Assembly: GCF_003573695.1 (NCBI RefSeq)
Contig: NC_039358.1
Span: forward strand, 238,210,345 to 238,274,344
DNA: 64,000 bases
Direction of reading: 5' to 3'
DNA from: Papaver somniferum
Taxonomy: Eukaryota; Streptophyta; Magnoliopsida; Ranunculales; Papaveraceae
The notes under the pieces are model-generated. The model made no database searches, was not told the origin of the DNA, and saw nothing but the letters and a program-made list of their open reading frames with translations. Position 1 is the stretch's first letter; each line of letters begins with the position of its first letter. The translations under genes were made by a program, and so were the position numbers. Positions 34,802-46,149 of the stretch are shown piece by piece.

Positions 34802-35304
34802 TATGGGTGAGCATGGGTCGGTATGGACCGGTTTTCGCCTCATCCGCATCCAATCCATTGCACTACAGATTTCAAATTAGGCATCCGCATTCAATCCAGA
34901 TGCAATGGATGCACAGATGGACGGATTGGATGCGGATAATCCAATGGATTTGTTTAAGTTAAAATTTATAATAAGCAAAATAAAGCTAACACGAATGACT
35001 CCTTATAAAACCTACATATCATATATATATAAACATAAAAATGCCATGTACAACACCCCAAGCAAACATCTTAAAAATTCTTAAATGATCCATAGTATTT
35101 TCTAGAACTATGTAAATGCCCTTAATGTAATGGATATGGATGTCCAACGGATTTTCATGATTGTATCCGGACCCGATCCGTTATCCGTTGGATTTCAAAA
35201 ATTCCATCCGCATCCAATCCATTAACGAATGGCAGACATCCATCCACAAAAAAACGGTTAGTCCCGACTAAATCCACGGATTACGGGCCAAATGCTCACC
35301 CCTA
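34802..35304. mobile_element. hAT-type MITE
   Basis: Ends TATGGGTGAGCAT and, reverse complemented, TAGGGGTGAGCAT. The flanking 8-bp repeats are ACCCAGAC (34794-34801) and ACCCAAAC (35305-35312), 7 of 8 identical. Subterminal GGATGCGGAT/ATCCGCATCC repeats are typical of hAT transposase-binding regions. There is no coding capacity. Confidence 0.75.
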
Positions 35305-35539
35305 ACCCAAACACCCCTTAACATAAACACATGAAAACTCAAATTGAGACTTCAATTTCAATTTTCGAACACCATTTCATACATGTATGGATAGATTCTT
35401 CATCCCTTGCTTCCTCTTGTATGATTCTTTTCCATTTGATATATCATATATGTATGGAAACATGATTCGATTTTAAGAGATCCAGTTCGTGCATAACATG
35501 TACATTAATAAGAAAATCAAGTTGACGATTTTTCATTTC

Positions 35540-36260
35540 CAAACTCATATACTGAATGTGTGAGCAGCTACACATACTGACATACGTGAACTAACTTTTA
35601 TGTATTCATGACAGGTTTTCTTTCGTGTATATAAACCACTTTTCCATTTGGGATCCCCTAAACTAAACTCTGTTGTATATTCTTTCTCTTCTACAAATAT
35701 TTTTTTTTGTATTGATAAAAAAAAATATATATATATATTTTGAAATAATGAGAGATTGAATGGCATATTCAAACTATATTGTGAAACTAAAATTCGCTAT
35801 AAAGTAGGTGAGATGGTGGAGTAAACTGTTAATTTAGTTTCAAGTAAATCCGAAAGTTCCATTAGCATCTCATTACTGACCGGACTAGACATCACTCGTA
35901 CGTTTGATTCATTGATTGTACATACATACACGGTGGATTAACGAAGTTATGCACCAAGGATGGAAGAAATTGATTTGAAACATATCCATCTCATATGATG
36001 ATTCAACCGGTACTGTCTATTACACATCAAAGATAGAGAGCCAGTATAGAAAGCAGATTCGAAAACCAACTACCAGGGAAGCATCTTGGTCAGCGGAACT
36101 CCGGATATTATTCATTTAAGACTCCGAAATTTCAAGTCCAAACATTTTTCTCTTCTTTTCTTACCTAAATACGAAGGCATATGTTCGGTATAACAATGAT
36201 TTATGAACAATTAAAACAAATTCTTGTAGTCATGTTCCCTCTGGGTTACCAACTGAATTA
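35540..36260 (+). repeat. Copy 3 of the seven-copy segment
   Basis: Blocks in order: GTGAGCAGCTACACATAC, ATTCATGACAGG, GTATATAAACCACTTTT, AATGAGAGATTGAATGG, GGTGGAGTAAACTGTTAA, CACGGTGGATTAACGAAGTT, and CTGGGTTACCAACTGAA near the right end. No gene is visible. Confidence 0.6.
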
Positions 36261-36710
36261 AGAAAAATGAAATTTAGATTAAAAAGTCATCAATTTTTAC
36301 AAAGCTTATTAGTTAATTTTGTACATTACAAATGTAATATGCGATGACAATGGAAGGGGATTGAGAGCAAATACCCATAAAGTTGTCTTCTAATTAATTC
36401 ATTGTTTGCCTTCACAGTTCATACATGAGAATTGATATCTTTCTTAATTCCAAATATAGACAAATAGGCTTTGGGAGACGGAAAAACCGGCACACTTGTC
36501 ATTAGAACTCAAGGATATAGAGGTACGAGCCTATAAAACAGATTTTGTTCAAGTAAGGTCTTAAGTCACATTTGTTCATATCTGGCTTCTTTGTTGCTTG
36601 GATTTAGTTAGGTTAATTTGACATTACGGAGTCAAAATATGCCTTAACATAAAACAAGAAAAAACAAACCGATTTCAAACATCACAAGTAAATTCTATTA
36701 TTGGTTTCAA

Positions 36711-36747
36711 CACTTCCATACCTCCCCTACAAATCTCTTCCAAAACA
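36711..36747 (-). pseudogene. STP 3'-end stub
   Basis: The sequence ...CCCCTACAAATCTCTTCCAAAAC matches the last coding bases of the STP genes (WFWKRFVGE region, minus strand) and the adjoining 3' flank (TTTCAACACTTCC). Only about 40 bp remain, directly joined to the next copy of the repeated segment. Confidence 0.6.
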
Positions 36748-36759
36748 GATCTCTTAAAC

Positions 36760-37200
36760 TACAGTGTTTCATTTGATTTTCATTTTCAAAATTATATATA
36801 TTAGTTGGTATGAGCAGCTACACATACATGGACTTAACTTTTTGTTTTTCATGACAGGGTCACAGGATCTCTTAATTATATATAAACCATTTTTATGTTC
36901 ACCATATTTTGAAATTATAAGATTGAATGAAATCAAACATACGAATGAAACTAAAACTCAATGCGACTAAGATGAGAAGTTGGAGAAAAATGTTGATTGG
37001 ATTTATAAGTTAACATGAAATTTTGGATTTATAAGTTAACATGAAATTTTGGATTTCATGATTATCTTGTTCCTGTTAAGACTACCGGAAACCTAAACTG
37101 TATTTGTATGTAAGATGTGATACTGAAGGTATGCACCAAGGATAGTTAATGATTGATCAAACATGTCTATTTCAAGGTTAAAGATGTCAAATCAGTAATT
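36760..37200 (+). repeat. Copy 4 of the seven-copy segment
   Basis: Contains GAGCAGCTACACATAC, TTTTTCATGACAGG, ATATATAAACCATTTTT and AAGATTGAATGAAATC, followed by GGTATGCACCAAGGATAG. The WTTGGAG-AA block is degraded. A 25-bp unit GGATTTATAAGTTAACATGAAATTTT near 37015-37060 is duplicated. Confidence 0.55.
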
Positions 37201-37465
37201 TAGATCCTCAGTCCAGACCGCAGTTGTCAAGGCAAGTAAAACGAATAACAAAAAAATTTATGAGTATTTTCTCTAAAACAGAGAAAGATTGGCACTGGGG
37301 GTTGGGGCAACTGCCTCAATATCCATACCTGGTGGCTCCTTCCTTGCCTGAACTTCACAAGCAACCTAGTTAGGCCAGTATTACCAACATACCCCTTAAC
37401 ATAGAACAGAGACACACAAATTGATACTTCAATTTCAAACTCCATTTAACATAAATTGGTACATC

Positions 37466-37780
37466 CTACTGGTTTTCAATACTTTCTTCGTCCCCTACAA
37501 ATCTCTTCCAAAACCAATGTTTCCTCCAAATCTTATCTATCTTTTCAATGGGTACCTTCTTCGTTTCAGGCAACAGAAAGTACACAAACCCTGTCATTAC
37601 AAATACCCAACTACCGAAAAAGAAGAAACCCCGGCTTTGAGATGACAAAGCATTGCCAAAAAAAAGTTTGGGCAATTATAAAAGCGAATGTCAAGCCTAC
37701 ATCCACATTTATGCTCTGTCCAATTCATCTAATTTCTAATGGAAAAATCTCACTAGGAACTAGCCAAGATAAATTGCAAA
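37466..37780 (-). pseudogene. STP C-terminal pseudogene fragment
   Basis: On the minus strand the fragment shows [12 protein letters not shown] (shifted, then a stop replacing the residue before IGQS), INVDVGLTFAFIIAQTFF, a frameshift in an extended T run (AACTTTTTTTTGG), then FFFFGSWVFVMTGFVYFLLP and [13 protein letters not shown]. It corresponds to the last ~100 residues of an STP and resembles copy 3 most ([28 protein letters not shown]). It is clearly non-functional. Confidence 0.8.
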
Positions 37781-37782
37781 GT

Positions 37783-37815
37783 TTCAACACTTACTCCCCT
37801 GCAAATCTCTTCCAA
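37783..37815 (-). pseudogene. Second STP 3'-end stub
   Basis: CAACACTTACTCCCCTGCAA followed by ATCTCTTCCAAAGCC repeats the STP 3' end right next to the larger fragment. This marks another truncated duplication junction. Confidence 0.5.
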
Positions 37816-37829
37816 AGCCTATAATCATA

Positions 37830-38205
37830 GGAACCATATGATCTAGCTACTGATAACTAATAATTTCCATCTTTTTTCCTCTTTTTTTTTTCGGTCAAAG
37901 AAAATTAATTAAAAAGCACACAAATCGTGTGCGGGCAGATACAACTGAGAAGGAGCGAAAAGCCCACAAAAATTAAAAACCTTAATCAAAAAGTTTCTAA
38001 GATTACAAAGAGTATCAACCAAAGATGTCACAACTTGTGAAACCTAGCAATCCAATAGTACAACTTGTGGAACCTAACTGCACTGCAGCCCAAAGATGTC
38101 ACAACTAGTAATTTCCATCTACTGGTGTAAAATCTGCAATGCATCCCAAAAATCTAAACTCAATTTGTTAGCTGCATCACAAGCATATTATTCAAAATCT
38201 GAAGT
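37830..38205. other. Intergenic with possible LINE-like tail
   Basis: On the minus strand TGTGTGCTTTTTAATTAATT followed by an A-rich tract near 37870-37890 looks like the 3' end of a 5'-truncated LINE. No domain could be read. AGATGTCACAACT recurs at about 38025 and 38095. Confidence 0.25.
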
Positions 38206-38209
38206 GCTT

Positions 38210-38385
38210 CATTTGATTTTCATTTTCAAACTTATATACTAATTAATTGTGTGAGCAGCTACACATCCACGTACTTATCTTTACTTTTATGTTTCATGAC
38301 AAGGTCATATCATCTCGTCGGTATATATAACCCATTTCTCTATGTATTTTGAAATAATATGAGATTGAATGAAATTAAACTCGAT
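38210..38385 (+). repeat. Copy 5 of the seven-copy segment, left part
   Basis: Carries TGTGAGCAGCTACACATCC, TTTCATGACAAGG, GTATATAACCCATTTC and ATGAGATTGAATGAAAT. It is interrupted at ACGAC by the Copia element and resumes at 43180. Confidence 0.65.
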
Positions 38386-38390
38386 ACGAC

Positions 38391-38648
38391 TGTTGGAACA
38401 GAGAAGAATATTTGGTTGTTTCTTTATTTATGGTTGGTCTATACAGCAAGAAAATATTCTCTAGATATGCTCTAGATATGCTGCTATCTATACGTAAGAT
38501 ATGTGTGGTATGTGTAAGCTATATATAAGTCTTGTAAAACTCCATTGATCATAATAAGAAACCCTAAGTCATTCTTCTCCCGTGGACGTAGGCTATAGCC
38601 GAACCACGTAAATCTGTGTTCTTTCTTCTACCTGTTTAGTTAACAACA
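38391..38648 (+). repeat. 5' LTR of the Copia element
   Basis: TG...CA bounded, 258 bp. A TATATAAG motif near 38522-38530 is a likely TATA box and ACTCCATTGATCATAATAAG follows. It matches the 3' LTR except for about three substitutions. Confidence 0.93.
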
Positions 38649-38664
38649 TGGTATCAGGGGATCG
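38649..38664 (+). other. Primer binding site (initiator tRNA-Met)
   Basis: TGGTATCAGGGGATCG directly follows the LTR. TGGTATCAG is the complement of the plant initiator tRNA-Met 3' end used by Copia elements. Confidence 0.85.
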
Positions 38665-38722
38665 TTAACGATCCTAGCCATTACTCTGCTCGTCAAGTTT
38701 TTTTTTTCTCTGTGTGTTTCCT

Positions 38723-39583
38723 ATGGCACAATCAGATCATAATACTGGTTCGCGATTAACTTATGTTTTGTTGAATGATGTCAATTATGTCAGCTGGTCA
38801 AGGGCTGCTGCTCTTGCTCTTGGGGGTAAAAGAAAATCTGGGTATATTGGTGAGAACAGTACCTTTCCAGATGCTAAAGATCCAAAATATAATGATTGGA
38901 TTGCTGATGATCAACTGGTTCGCACGTGGCTTCTCCAGTCGATGGAACCACATATTTCAGAAATTTTCTCGTTCTCAGAATCTGCGAAGGATTTTTGGAA
39001 GTCTGTTGCTATTCTGTATGTCTTACAGAATAATGTTGCTCGGGTGTTTGAGCTGAAGCGTGAGATTGCTGAGGCTGAACAAGGTACGAAAAATTTTACT
39101 GAGCATTTTGGTTATTTAAAAAAGAAGTGGGATGAACTTGATACATATCGTCCTCATACAACTGATGCCAAAACTCTCTTGAAGAGGGTTGAGGAGGATA
39201 AAATATTTGATGTGCTCAGTAGCCTCAAACCAGAGTATGAATCTCTTAGAAGTACTATTCTCATGAGTGCTGAATTGCCAAGTCTGTCTAGTGTCTGTGC
39301 GACTGTGCAGCGTGAAGAGACACGTAAGAAAGTTATGAATCCTGTTTCTAAAAGCATTGTAGACCTGGATGCAGCTGAATCCAGTGCTCTTCTGAGCTAC
39401 AAAGATGATAAACGAAGAGCCATGCCATTTGATAAGGACAAGAACTCTCGTGCTAAGGGTAAGAGAGAAGTTTTTCATTGTGATCATTGTAATAAAACTG
39501 GTCACACAAGGATCGTTGTTGGGATATTTATCCTCATCTTAAAGCTAATTTTGACAAAAATAAGCTTGCTCGAGCTGCTGTAG
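38723..39583 (+). pseudogene. Copia gag with a broken zinc knuckle
   Basis: The frame begins MAQSDHNTGSRLTYVLLND, a Copia gag start, and runs through the gag-polypeptide region (WLLQSMEPHISEIF, then RVFELKREIAEAEQG and KKWDELDTYRPHT). It reaches a zinc knuckle CDHCNKTGH. The final Cys falls out of frame: one base appears missing near 39510. The alternative frame reads DRCWDIYPHLKANF, restoring the CX2CX4HX4C spacing. The ATG at 38723 is preferred over an upstream GTG. The family role is packaging of element RNA into particles. Confidence 0.85.
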
Positions 39584-39589
39584 CTGATA

Positions 39590-41790
39590 ATTCATCCTTC
39601 ACCATAGACCAATTGAAGGATTTCTTTCAACCAGTTGGGTAATAAGACTGAGCGCAAGGCCACACATACTTCAGGTAACTTACTAGCCTTTCTTACTACG
39701 CCTGTTTCCAACCGTCACATCTGGATTATTGATTCAGGAGCTACAGATCATATGGAAATGATCCTTCGTCAGTTCATGCATTTATTCGCAGCTCTCATAA
39801 ATGTTTGTTGCTAATGGCTCTACTGCTCCTGTGATGGGCAGTGGGAAAGTGATTTTTTTCCAGATTGTCCGCCATCTAATGCACTTGTTGTTCCATCGTT
39901 TCCTACTCAGTTGTTATCTGTTGGCAAATCACTAATTCTCTGAATTGTGATGTTACATTTACCCCTACCTCGGTCATCTTTCAGGATCGAAAGACGAAGA
40001 AGACGATTGGTAGAGGCATATTTTTCATGGATTGTACCTGTTACGCTCCAGTGACATGGCATGTCTCACTCAAAGATCTCTCCGCAGTTTCTTTATCATC
40101 AAACGACTTGGACATCCTTCCAGTCGTGTTTTGTCTAGGATTTTTCCCACATTTCTGTCAGTCTCAAGTCTGTGATGTTTGCCAGTTTTCTAAACAGTCT
40201 CGTTTTCCATTTCCTAATTCTGTACTCGAGCTACAATGCCTTTTGAATTAATTCATTCTGATTTATGGGGTCCTGCTCCAATTGATGCTTATGATGGGTA
40301 TAAATATTTTGTTATCTTTATAGATGATTGGTCACGTGCTACATGGATCTATTACTCAAATCCAAAACTGAAGTTTCATCTGTATTTGCGGATTTTCATT
40401 GTATGATACGCAACCAATTTGATGCACAGGTTAAAATTTTTAGATCAGATAATGGCACTGAGTTTGTCAAAGGCCTCTTCCAGGTTATTTGCGCAGTCAT
40501 GGTATTATCCATCAAACTAGCTGTGTTGGTACCACGCAGCAAAATGGTGTTGCTGAACGGAAACTCCGTCATTCTGGAAACAACTCGTGCTCTTATGATT
40601 CAGATGCATGTTCCAAAGAAATTCTGGTCTCATGGTTCTCTGACGGCCACTTATTGATCAATCGTCTGCCTAGTCGTGTGCTTGAGTTCAAATCTCCATT
40701 GGAGGTTTTAAAACATCATCAGCCTAGCATTTCTCATCTCAGAGTTTTCGGTTGTGTCTGTTATGTACATTTACAGGCAAGCATCGTGATAAACTGGATT
40801 CACGGGCAACCAAATGTGTGTTCTTTGGTTACTCATCTACAAAAAAGGATATATTTGTTATCATCCACCCACTAGAAAGCTACAGATTTCTCGTGATGTT
40901 GTGTTTGATGAAAAGTGGCTTACTTTCAGTGTGATTCTGGCAGTCGGTCTCAGGGGGAGTGTTACAAGATTTGGCACCACTTCCAGTTATTAATGAGATA
41001 CCTACTGCAACAGATTCCCACAGAGATAATGGTGGGGGTAGAATTGGTGGACTTACCTAATGCAGTGTTGGATGTGCATAATGAAGCAGTTCATGAGAAG
41101 CTTCAGACAATAATGTTAGTGTTACTGATGATATACAGGATTACAAGATGTGCCGCATCAAGTTCCAGAAACTGAGGTTATGGTTCCACAAGATCACAAC
41201 CAGTGGTACCAATTGTCAGAACCTCAAGTCGTGAGAAGAAGCTCCAGAGAAATACAAAGATTTCTTTACATATCATTCCGCTGCGTATCCCATACAGCAC
41301 ATTTAACTTATGATCATGTAGGTTCTTCACACTCTGCATTTCTAAGTGCTATATCCAGTCATCAAGAACCTAAAAACTACAATGAAGCAAAGTCTAATCC
41401 AAAATGGAGGGCACCAATGGAGAATGAGTTACGTGCCTTAGATGCAAATAATACATACAGTATTGTCAAGTTGCCTCCGGGAAGAAGACTGTTGGATGTA
41501 GATGGGTGTACAAAATTAAATACAAAGTGATGGAACTGTTGAGCGTTATAAGGCAGATTAGTGGCAAGAGGTTTTACTCAAGATATGGAGAAGATACACA
41601 GAAACTTTGCACCAGTTGCAAAGATGAATACTTTTCGTGTTCTCATGTCTCTTGCAGTTAATAAAGATTGGAAATTGTTTCAAATGGATGTGAAGAATGC
41701 ATTCTTACAAGGTGATCTAGAAGAAGAGGTATATATGAGTATACCACCTGGACACCCTGAGAAGGAGAGAGCAATATGGTTTGCAAGCTT
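39590..41790 (+). pseudogene. Copia pol, first part: protease, integrase, RT N-terminus (multiple frameshifts)
   Basis: Across shifting frames the following are seen. Protease HIWIIDSGATDHM near 39717. HHCC zinc region (VCDVCQFSKQSRFPFPN) near 40165-40220. Integrase core motifs ELIHSDLWGP (about 40245), DDWSRATWIY (about 40322), KIFRSDNGTEFVK (about 40435) and QQNGVAER (about 40540). Integrase C-terminal LRVFGCVCYVHL (about 40740). RT start ARGFTQD (41561) and [18 protein letters not shown] with [20 protein letters not shown] (41600-41735). At least half a dozen frame changes occur, so no polyprotein could be made from this copy. Confidence 0.88.
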
Positions 41791-42909
41791 AAGAAGGCAA
41801 TATATGGTTTAAAGCAATCACCACGTGCGTGGTATGCAAAGCTAAGTTCAGTACTCATCCAGAATAAGTTCAAAAGGAGCTCTGCCGATTCTTCCTTGTT
41901 TATTAAAATAAGTAATCTTGGTACAACTATAGTTCTAGTGTATGTTGATGACCTTGTGATTACAAGAGACAATCAAAAAGAAATTAGAAATCTTAAAGCA
42001 ATGCTTCATTCCAGATTTGACATCAAGGATTTAGGGATACTGAAGTATTTCCTGGGATTAGAAGTTGCTTACTCAAATAAGGGTATCTTTCTGAATCAAA
42101 GAAAATACGTGTTGGACCTGTTGAAGGCTACAGGAAAAATGGGAGTAAAGCCTTGTGATACTCCTACAGAAAATGGAAACAAACTTGATAATGATGGTGA
42201 TGTGTTAAGTGATATTGGGTCATATGAAAGGTTAGTAGGCAAGTTAATTTATCTTATTGTTACCAGACCTGACATAGCACATGCAGTAAGCTTAGTCAGT
42301 CGTTATATGCATACACCCCGTGTTAAACATTTGAATGCAGTAACTAGGATTTTACAGTATTTAAAAGGATCACCAGGAAGAGGAGTTTTGATGACAAAGA
42401 ATGAAGCTTATTCAATTTCCAGTTACTGTATAACAGCATATTCGGATGCTGATTATGCTGGATGTCTAGTTGTTCGTAAATCAACAACAGGGTACTGCAT
42501 ATTCTTTGGTGGTAATTTGGTTACATGGAGAAGAAAGAAACAAAATGTTGTTTCTCGATCGAGTGCTGAAGAAGAATACAGAGCCATGGCTTCAACAACA
42601 TGTGAGATTGTTTGGCTTCGAGCATTACTTAAAGATTTGGGTTTTCTGTCACCTCAGCCGGCTAAGATGTTCTGTGACAATCAAGTTGCGATACAAATTG
42701 CGTCAAATCCCACCTTTCATGAGCGTACAAAGCACACAGAAGTGGATTGTCATTTTGTTAGAGAGAAGGTATTGTCCAAAGTAATATGCACTCCTTTCGT
42801 TCGTAGCCATCAACAACTGGCAGATGTTTTTACTAAGGGTTTACCTGTCAAGCAATTCAATGGAATTCTATCCAAGTTGGGCTCCATTAATATCTTCGCA
42901 CCAACTTGA
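41776..42909 (+). CDS. Copia reverse transcriptase C-terminus and RNase H (open 377-residue frame)
   Basis: This is the longest intact part of the element. It carries [17 protein letters not shown], the catalytic LVYVDDLVI (YVDD kept), [16 protein letters not shown], then the RNase H region with [56 protein letters not shown] and [19 protein letters not shown]. The family's enzyme copies element RNA into DNA. Here it is only a fragment downstream of a frameshift and lacks its own natural start, so it is unlikely to act alone. Confidence 0.85.
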   Translation: MVCKLKKAIYGLKQSPRAWYAKLSSVLIQNKFKRSSADSSLFIKISNLGTTIVLVYVDDLVITRDNQKEIRNLKAMLHSRFDIKDLGILKYFLGLEVAYSNKGIFLNQRKYVLDLLKATGKMGVKPCDTPTENGNKLDNDGDVLSDIGSYERLVGKLIYLIVTRPDIAHAVSLVSRYMHTPRVKHLNAVTRILQYLKGSPGRGVLMTKNEAYSISSYCITAYSDADYAGCLVVRKSTTGYCIFFGGNLVTWRRKKQNVVSRSSAEEEYRAMASTTCEIVWLRALLKDLGFLSPQPAKMFCDNQVAIQIASNPTFHERTKHTEVDCHFVREKVLSKVICTPFVRSHQQLADVFTKGLPVKQFNGILSKLGSINIFAPT

Positions 42910-42916
42910 GGGGGAG
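42905..42916 (+). other. Polypurine tract of the Copia element
   Basis: TTGAGGGGGAG directly precedes the 3' LTR, as required for plus-strand priming. Confidence 0.8.
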
Positions 42917-43174
42917 TGTTGGAACATAGAAGAATATTTGGTTGTTTCTCTATTTATGGTTGGTCTATACAGCAAGAAAATATTCTCTAGATATGCTCTA
43001 GATATGCTGCTATCTATACGTAAGATATGTGTGGTATGTGTAAGCTATATATAAGTCTTGTAAAACTCCATTGATCATGATAAGAAACCCTAAGTCATTC
43101 TTCTCCCGTGGACGTAGGCTATAGCCGAACCACGTAAATCTGTGTTCTTTCTTCTACCTGTTTAGTTAACAACA
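42917..43174 (+). repeat. 3' LTR of the Copia element
   Basis: 258 bp, TG...CA bounded, differing from the 5' LTR at about three sites, for example ACATAG for ACAGAG, TTTCTCT for TTTCTTT and CATGATAAG for CATAATAAG. Confidence 0.93.
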
Positions 43175-43179
43175 ACGAC

Positions 43180-43450
43180 AATGATGAAATGTTGGAGTAA
43201 ACTGTAAATTGTATTTTAGTTAGTAGAAAATTTAGAATCTCATTACCATCTAATTCCTGATAAGACTAATATTAAGTGATTTGTTTCTGCACATATGATG
43301 AAATAGTGAGGTTATGCGCCAGATATGGTTAATGATTAATCCAAAACATGTTTGTTTCAAGGCACAGATGGGATAGTGTATATTTGACATTAAAAGAAGA
43401 TGCAGATAGATGTCACACATATGGAAAGAGTATTCTCAGGGGAAGAAGAC
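43180..43450 (+). repeat. Copy 5 of the seven-copy segment, right part
   Basis: Resumes with GATGAAATGTTGGAGTAAAC and continues to AGTGAGGTTATGCGCCAGAT and GTTTGTTTCAAGG. It lies just left of the 3' end of STP copy 3. Confidence 0.6.
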
Positions 43451-43732
43451 CCGCTTCAAACTCCTAGATTATCATCTTCACTCAATGATAAAAATTTAGA
43501 CCCCGAGTCCACAAAACAGTTGTGAATGCTAGTACAATAAATAAGCAAACAACTTTATGAGGATTTTTTCTAAAACATAGACAAATTGTCTCCGGGGGTT
43601 GGGGAAACTGCTTCAGTGTCCATACCTGGTGGCTCGTTCCTTGCCTGAACTTAACGAGCATAATCTGGTTCAGTTTGGTCAATGATACCAAAATCCCACT
43701 TAACATAGAACAGGAAAACACAAGTTGATACT

Positions 43733-45521
43733 TCAATTCCAAATACCATTTGACATAGGAATAGGTACGTTCCATTGGTTGTCAACACTTTCTTCCTCCC
43801 CTACAAATCTCTTCCAAAACCAATGTTGTCTCCAGATCTTATCCATCTTTTCGATAGGTACATTCTTAGTTTCCGGCAACAGAAAGTATACAAACCCCGT
43901 CATTAGAAAGACCCAACTACCGAAGAAGAAGAAAATCCCAGCTTTCAAATGGCAAAGCATTGCCAAAAATGTTTGGGCAATTATAAAAGTGAATATCAAG
44001 CCTACAGCTACATTTATGCTTTGTCCAATTGATCTAATTTCTAATGGGAAAATCTCACTGGGAACCAGCCAAGCTAATGGACCCCAAGATATTGCAAAGC
44101 CACAAACATATACACATATTAAAACTAGCACTGAATATGAATATCCTTTGGTCATTAGTTCAGTATGATCTCCAAGTTTATACGCCATTATTGCCCCAAC
44201 TGTTATCTGTGGTATGAACATTAGTATTCCGCCTATTATGAATAAAGCGCGTCGTCCTATTTTATCAACTGTCAATATTGTGATACAAATTGAACATGTC
44301 CCGACTAGACCTGTGAGTACGGCTGACAACAGTGATGCACTTTCACCTAATCCAATTGTTCGGAATAGCAATGGTGCGTAAAATCCAATCACATTGATTC
44401 CTGTTACCTGCTGGAAGAATGGTATGGCAATTGACATTATGAATTGCGGCCTATATTTTCTCTGCAAAATTAGATGGAACGGATGGTGGTTGAGTGTTTT
44501 GGATGCAGAGCTAGCTTTGATAAGATCGTCAAGCTCTACTTGGACATCAGTTGTTCCTCTTACTCTTTGCAACACTAGCCTCGCCTTTTGAGAATCAACC
44601 CCACGCTGAATCAAGCTATTTGGAGTTTCAGACAAGAAAAAGGATCCTATGGTTAATACCGATGCTGGAACTGCACCCATTGCAAGTGAAATTCGCCAGC
44701 CTGAACCACCTTTGATCTTTTCAGTTCCAAAGTTGATTAGGTTAGCAGATAAGATTCCAAGATTGACACATAAATGGAAACCATTGGCCATGGCTCCTCG
44801 GTATGTAGCAGGTGCCATTTCTGAAAGATATAGTGGGACTGCCTGCAAATACGAACGGAAAGAACTCATCTTTAAGAATGGTCAAGAATGATTTGGTGGG
44901 AAGCTGGCAATAAATGCGTAGCGCATATTTTGTTCTTGTAACAATGGATTTTAATTAATTAGTTACCTGGTTTGCGAATCCCACACCAACACCCAGCAAG
45001 ACACGACCAAATATGAGCATGTAAATGTTGGCAGCGGCGGCACCAAGAGCAGTACCAGCAAGGAAAGTAGCACCACCAATGAGAATGGATGGTTTACGAC
45101 CAAACCTACTTGTAATTGATGATGCAAAAAAGGAGGCCACAAGTCCAGCAATGTACAAAGATGATGTAAACAATGTCAAAAGCATACTATCATATTTGCA
45201 GTAGTTGCTAATGTTGGTGTCCTCCTTCATCCTCCTATACACTTACGGAAAAAACTTGTTCAAAAATGGCTCCATTGAAGTCACTCCACCTAGAAATGTT
45301 TAGAATCACGTTACACTACCATAAATTAATAAGAAAAAATTAGCTTCATATATAGCAGGAATGAAATGAATAGGTATACCTGAAATTCCAATATCATAAC
45401 CAAAGAGAAATCCACCCATGGCTGCCATCATACACGAAAGAATTACATATTTTGTAACCCTCCCACTGTATTTTTTAATTCTACTATTACCACTCATCTC
45501 TGTACTCAATCCCACTGCCAT
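43733..45521 (-). pseudogene. STP-type hexose transporter copy 3, full structure but nonsense codon in exon 2
   Basis: Exons 45521-45380, 45289-44967 and 44842-43733 (142, 323, 1110 bp) would encode 524 residues with all STP signatures: [83 protein letters not shown]. Codon 63 is TAA (45245-45243) in the sequence FFP*VYRRMKED, where the intact paralogues carry Asp (copy 1) or Lys (copy 2). AAA or AAG to TAA is a single or double change. Splice sites are intact. Start at 45521 (MAVG) is preferred over an in-frame ATG at 45542 by family pattern. Translation would stop after helix 1 unless the base is a sequence error, so the gene is called a recent pseudogene with moderate caution. Confidence 0.85.
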
Positions 45522-46067
45522 AACTTGGTCTGACCACTTCAAGTGGGTTTGAAGTTGCAGAAGGGTTATACTTCAGTTGTAGTATCTCTAAACTATCATA
45601 ATCTCCTAGATAATGGTCTAAATTGGAATTATTAGGCCGACTTTTTCTTTCTCAAAACTTGGATTCTTAATTATAAAGGGGATGAACTCACTAATCCATT
45701 CTTTTGAGGTACAACGCATAGGAACCACATAATCCACTCATCCTTTCATTTATTCCTTTGCTTTATATCTCTTATACCACTTGTGTGGATTATCTACTCA
45801 TATTCGAATTTGACTCTTTTTTTTTTTTTCTGGGTGGAATAACATGCTTTTGATTTTCATGTATATTGTGGCATTTAAAATATGACAATAGTAGTATTCT
45901 TATTTTAAGAATGAGAATTATTCTTATAATGAGGATGATGATGAAATTCAATAGTGTTGGAATTTGTGATAAGCAAATTAAAAGTGGTTTTGAAGAACAT
46001 TCAGTTCATAGATCATCTAAACTTAAAGATTATAATTATTGAAAAAGAAAACAACGAAAATGAAATG

Positions 46068-46073
46068 AAAAAA
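46068..46073 (-). terminator. Pol III terminator of tRNA-Asn
   Basis: A run of six T's on the minus strand starts 2 nt after the tRNA 3' end. Confidence 0.7.
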
Positions 46074-46075
46074 GT

Positions 46076-46100
46076 CGCTAGAAACAGGGATTGAACCTGT

Positions 46101-46132
<32 letters not shown>

Positions 46133-46149
46133 AGCTGAGCTATTCCAGC
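46076..46149 (-). tRNA. tRNA-Asn (anticodon GTT)
   Basis: The 74-nt minus-strand sequence folds as a standard cloverleaf without intron. The acceptor arm is GCTGGAA/TTCTAGC (one G-U pair) with discriminator G. The D arm includes TAGCTCAGCTGGTTAGAGC. The anticodon loop CTGTTAA sits in stem TGTGG/CCACA. The T arm is ACAGG-TTCAATC-CCTGT. A and B boxes are intact. It differs from the usual plant tRNA-Asn in the T stem (ACAGG rather than GGAGG). Confidence 0.95.

Larger units (their letters stand above)
38391..43174 (+). mobile_element. Young, frameshifted Copia LTR retrotransposon
   Basis: Two 258-bp LTRs (38391-38648 and 42917-43174) start TGTTGGAACA and end TTAACAACA. They differ at about three positions. 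The target duplication ACGAC flanks the element (38386-38390, 43175-43179). The PBS follows the 5' LTR and a polypurine tract precedes the 3' LTR. Internal order gag, protease, integrase, RT, RNase H is Copia-type. Many small frameshifts break gag-pol. It sits inside copy 5 of the repeated segment, so it post-dates that duplication. Confidence 0.95.

Noticed and set aside
34597..34962. 121-residue plus-strand frame
   Set aside because: It spans the boundary between a fold-back MITE arm and a hAT MITE terminus, so it is a chance frame across two transposons.
38391..43174. Integrated plant pararetrovirus (caulimovirid-like)
   Set aside because: LTRs, target duplication, the integrase core and Copia domain order are present; no movement protein or coat protein motif is seen.
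44967..45289. Alternative start downstream of the TAA in STP copy 3
   Set aside because: A downstream start would lose helix 1 with the proton-relay Asp, so it would not give a working transporter.
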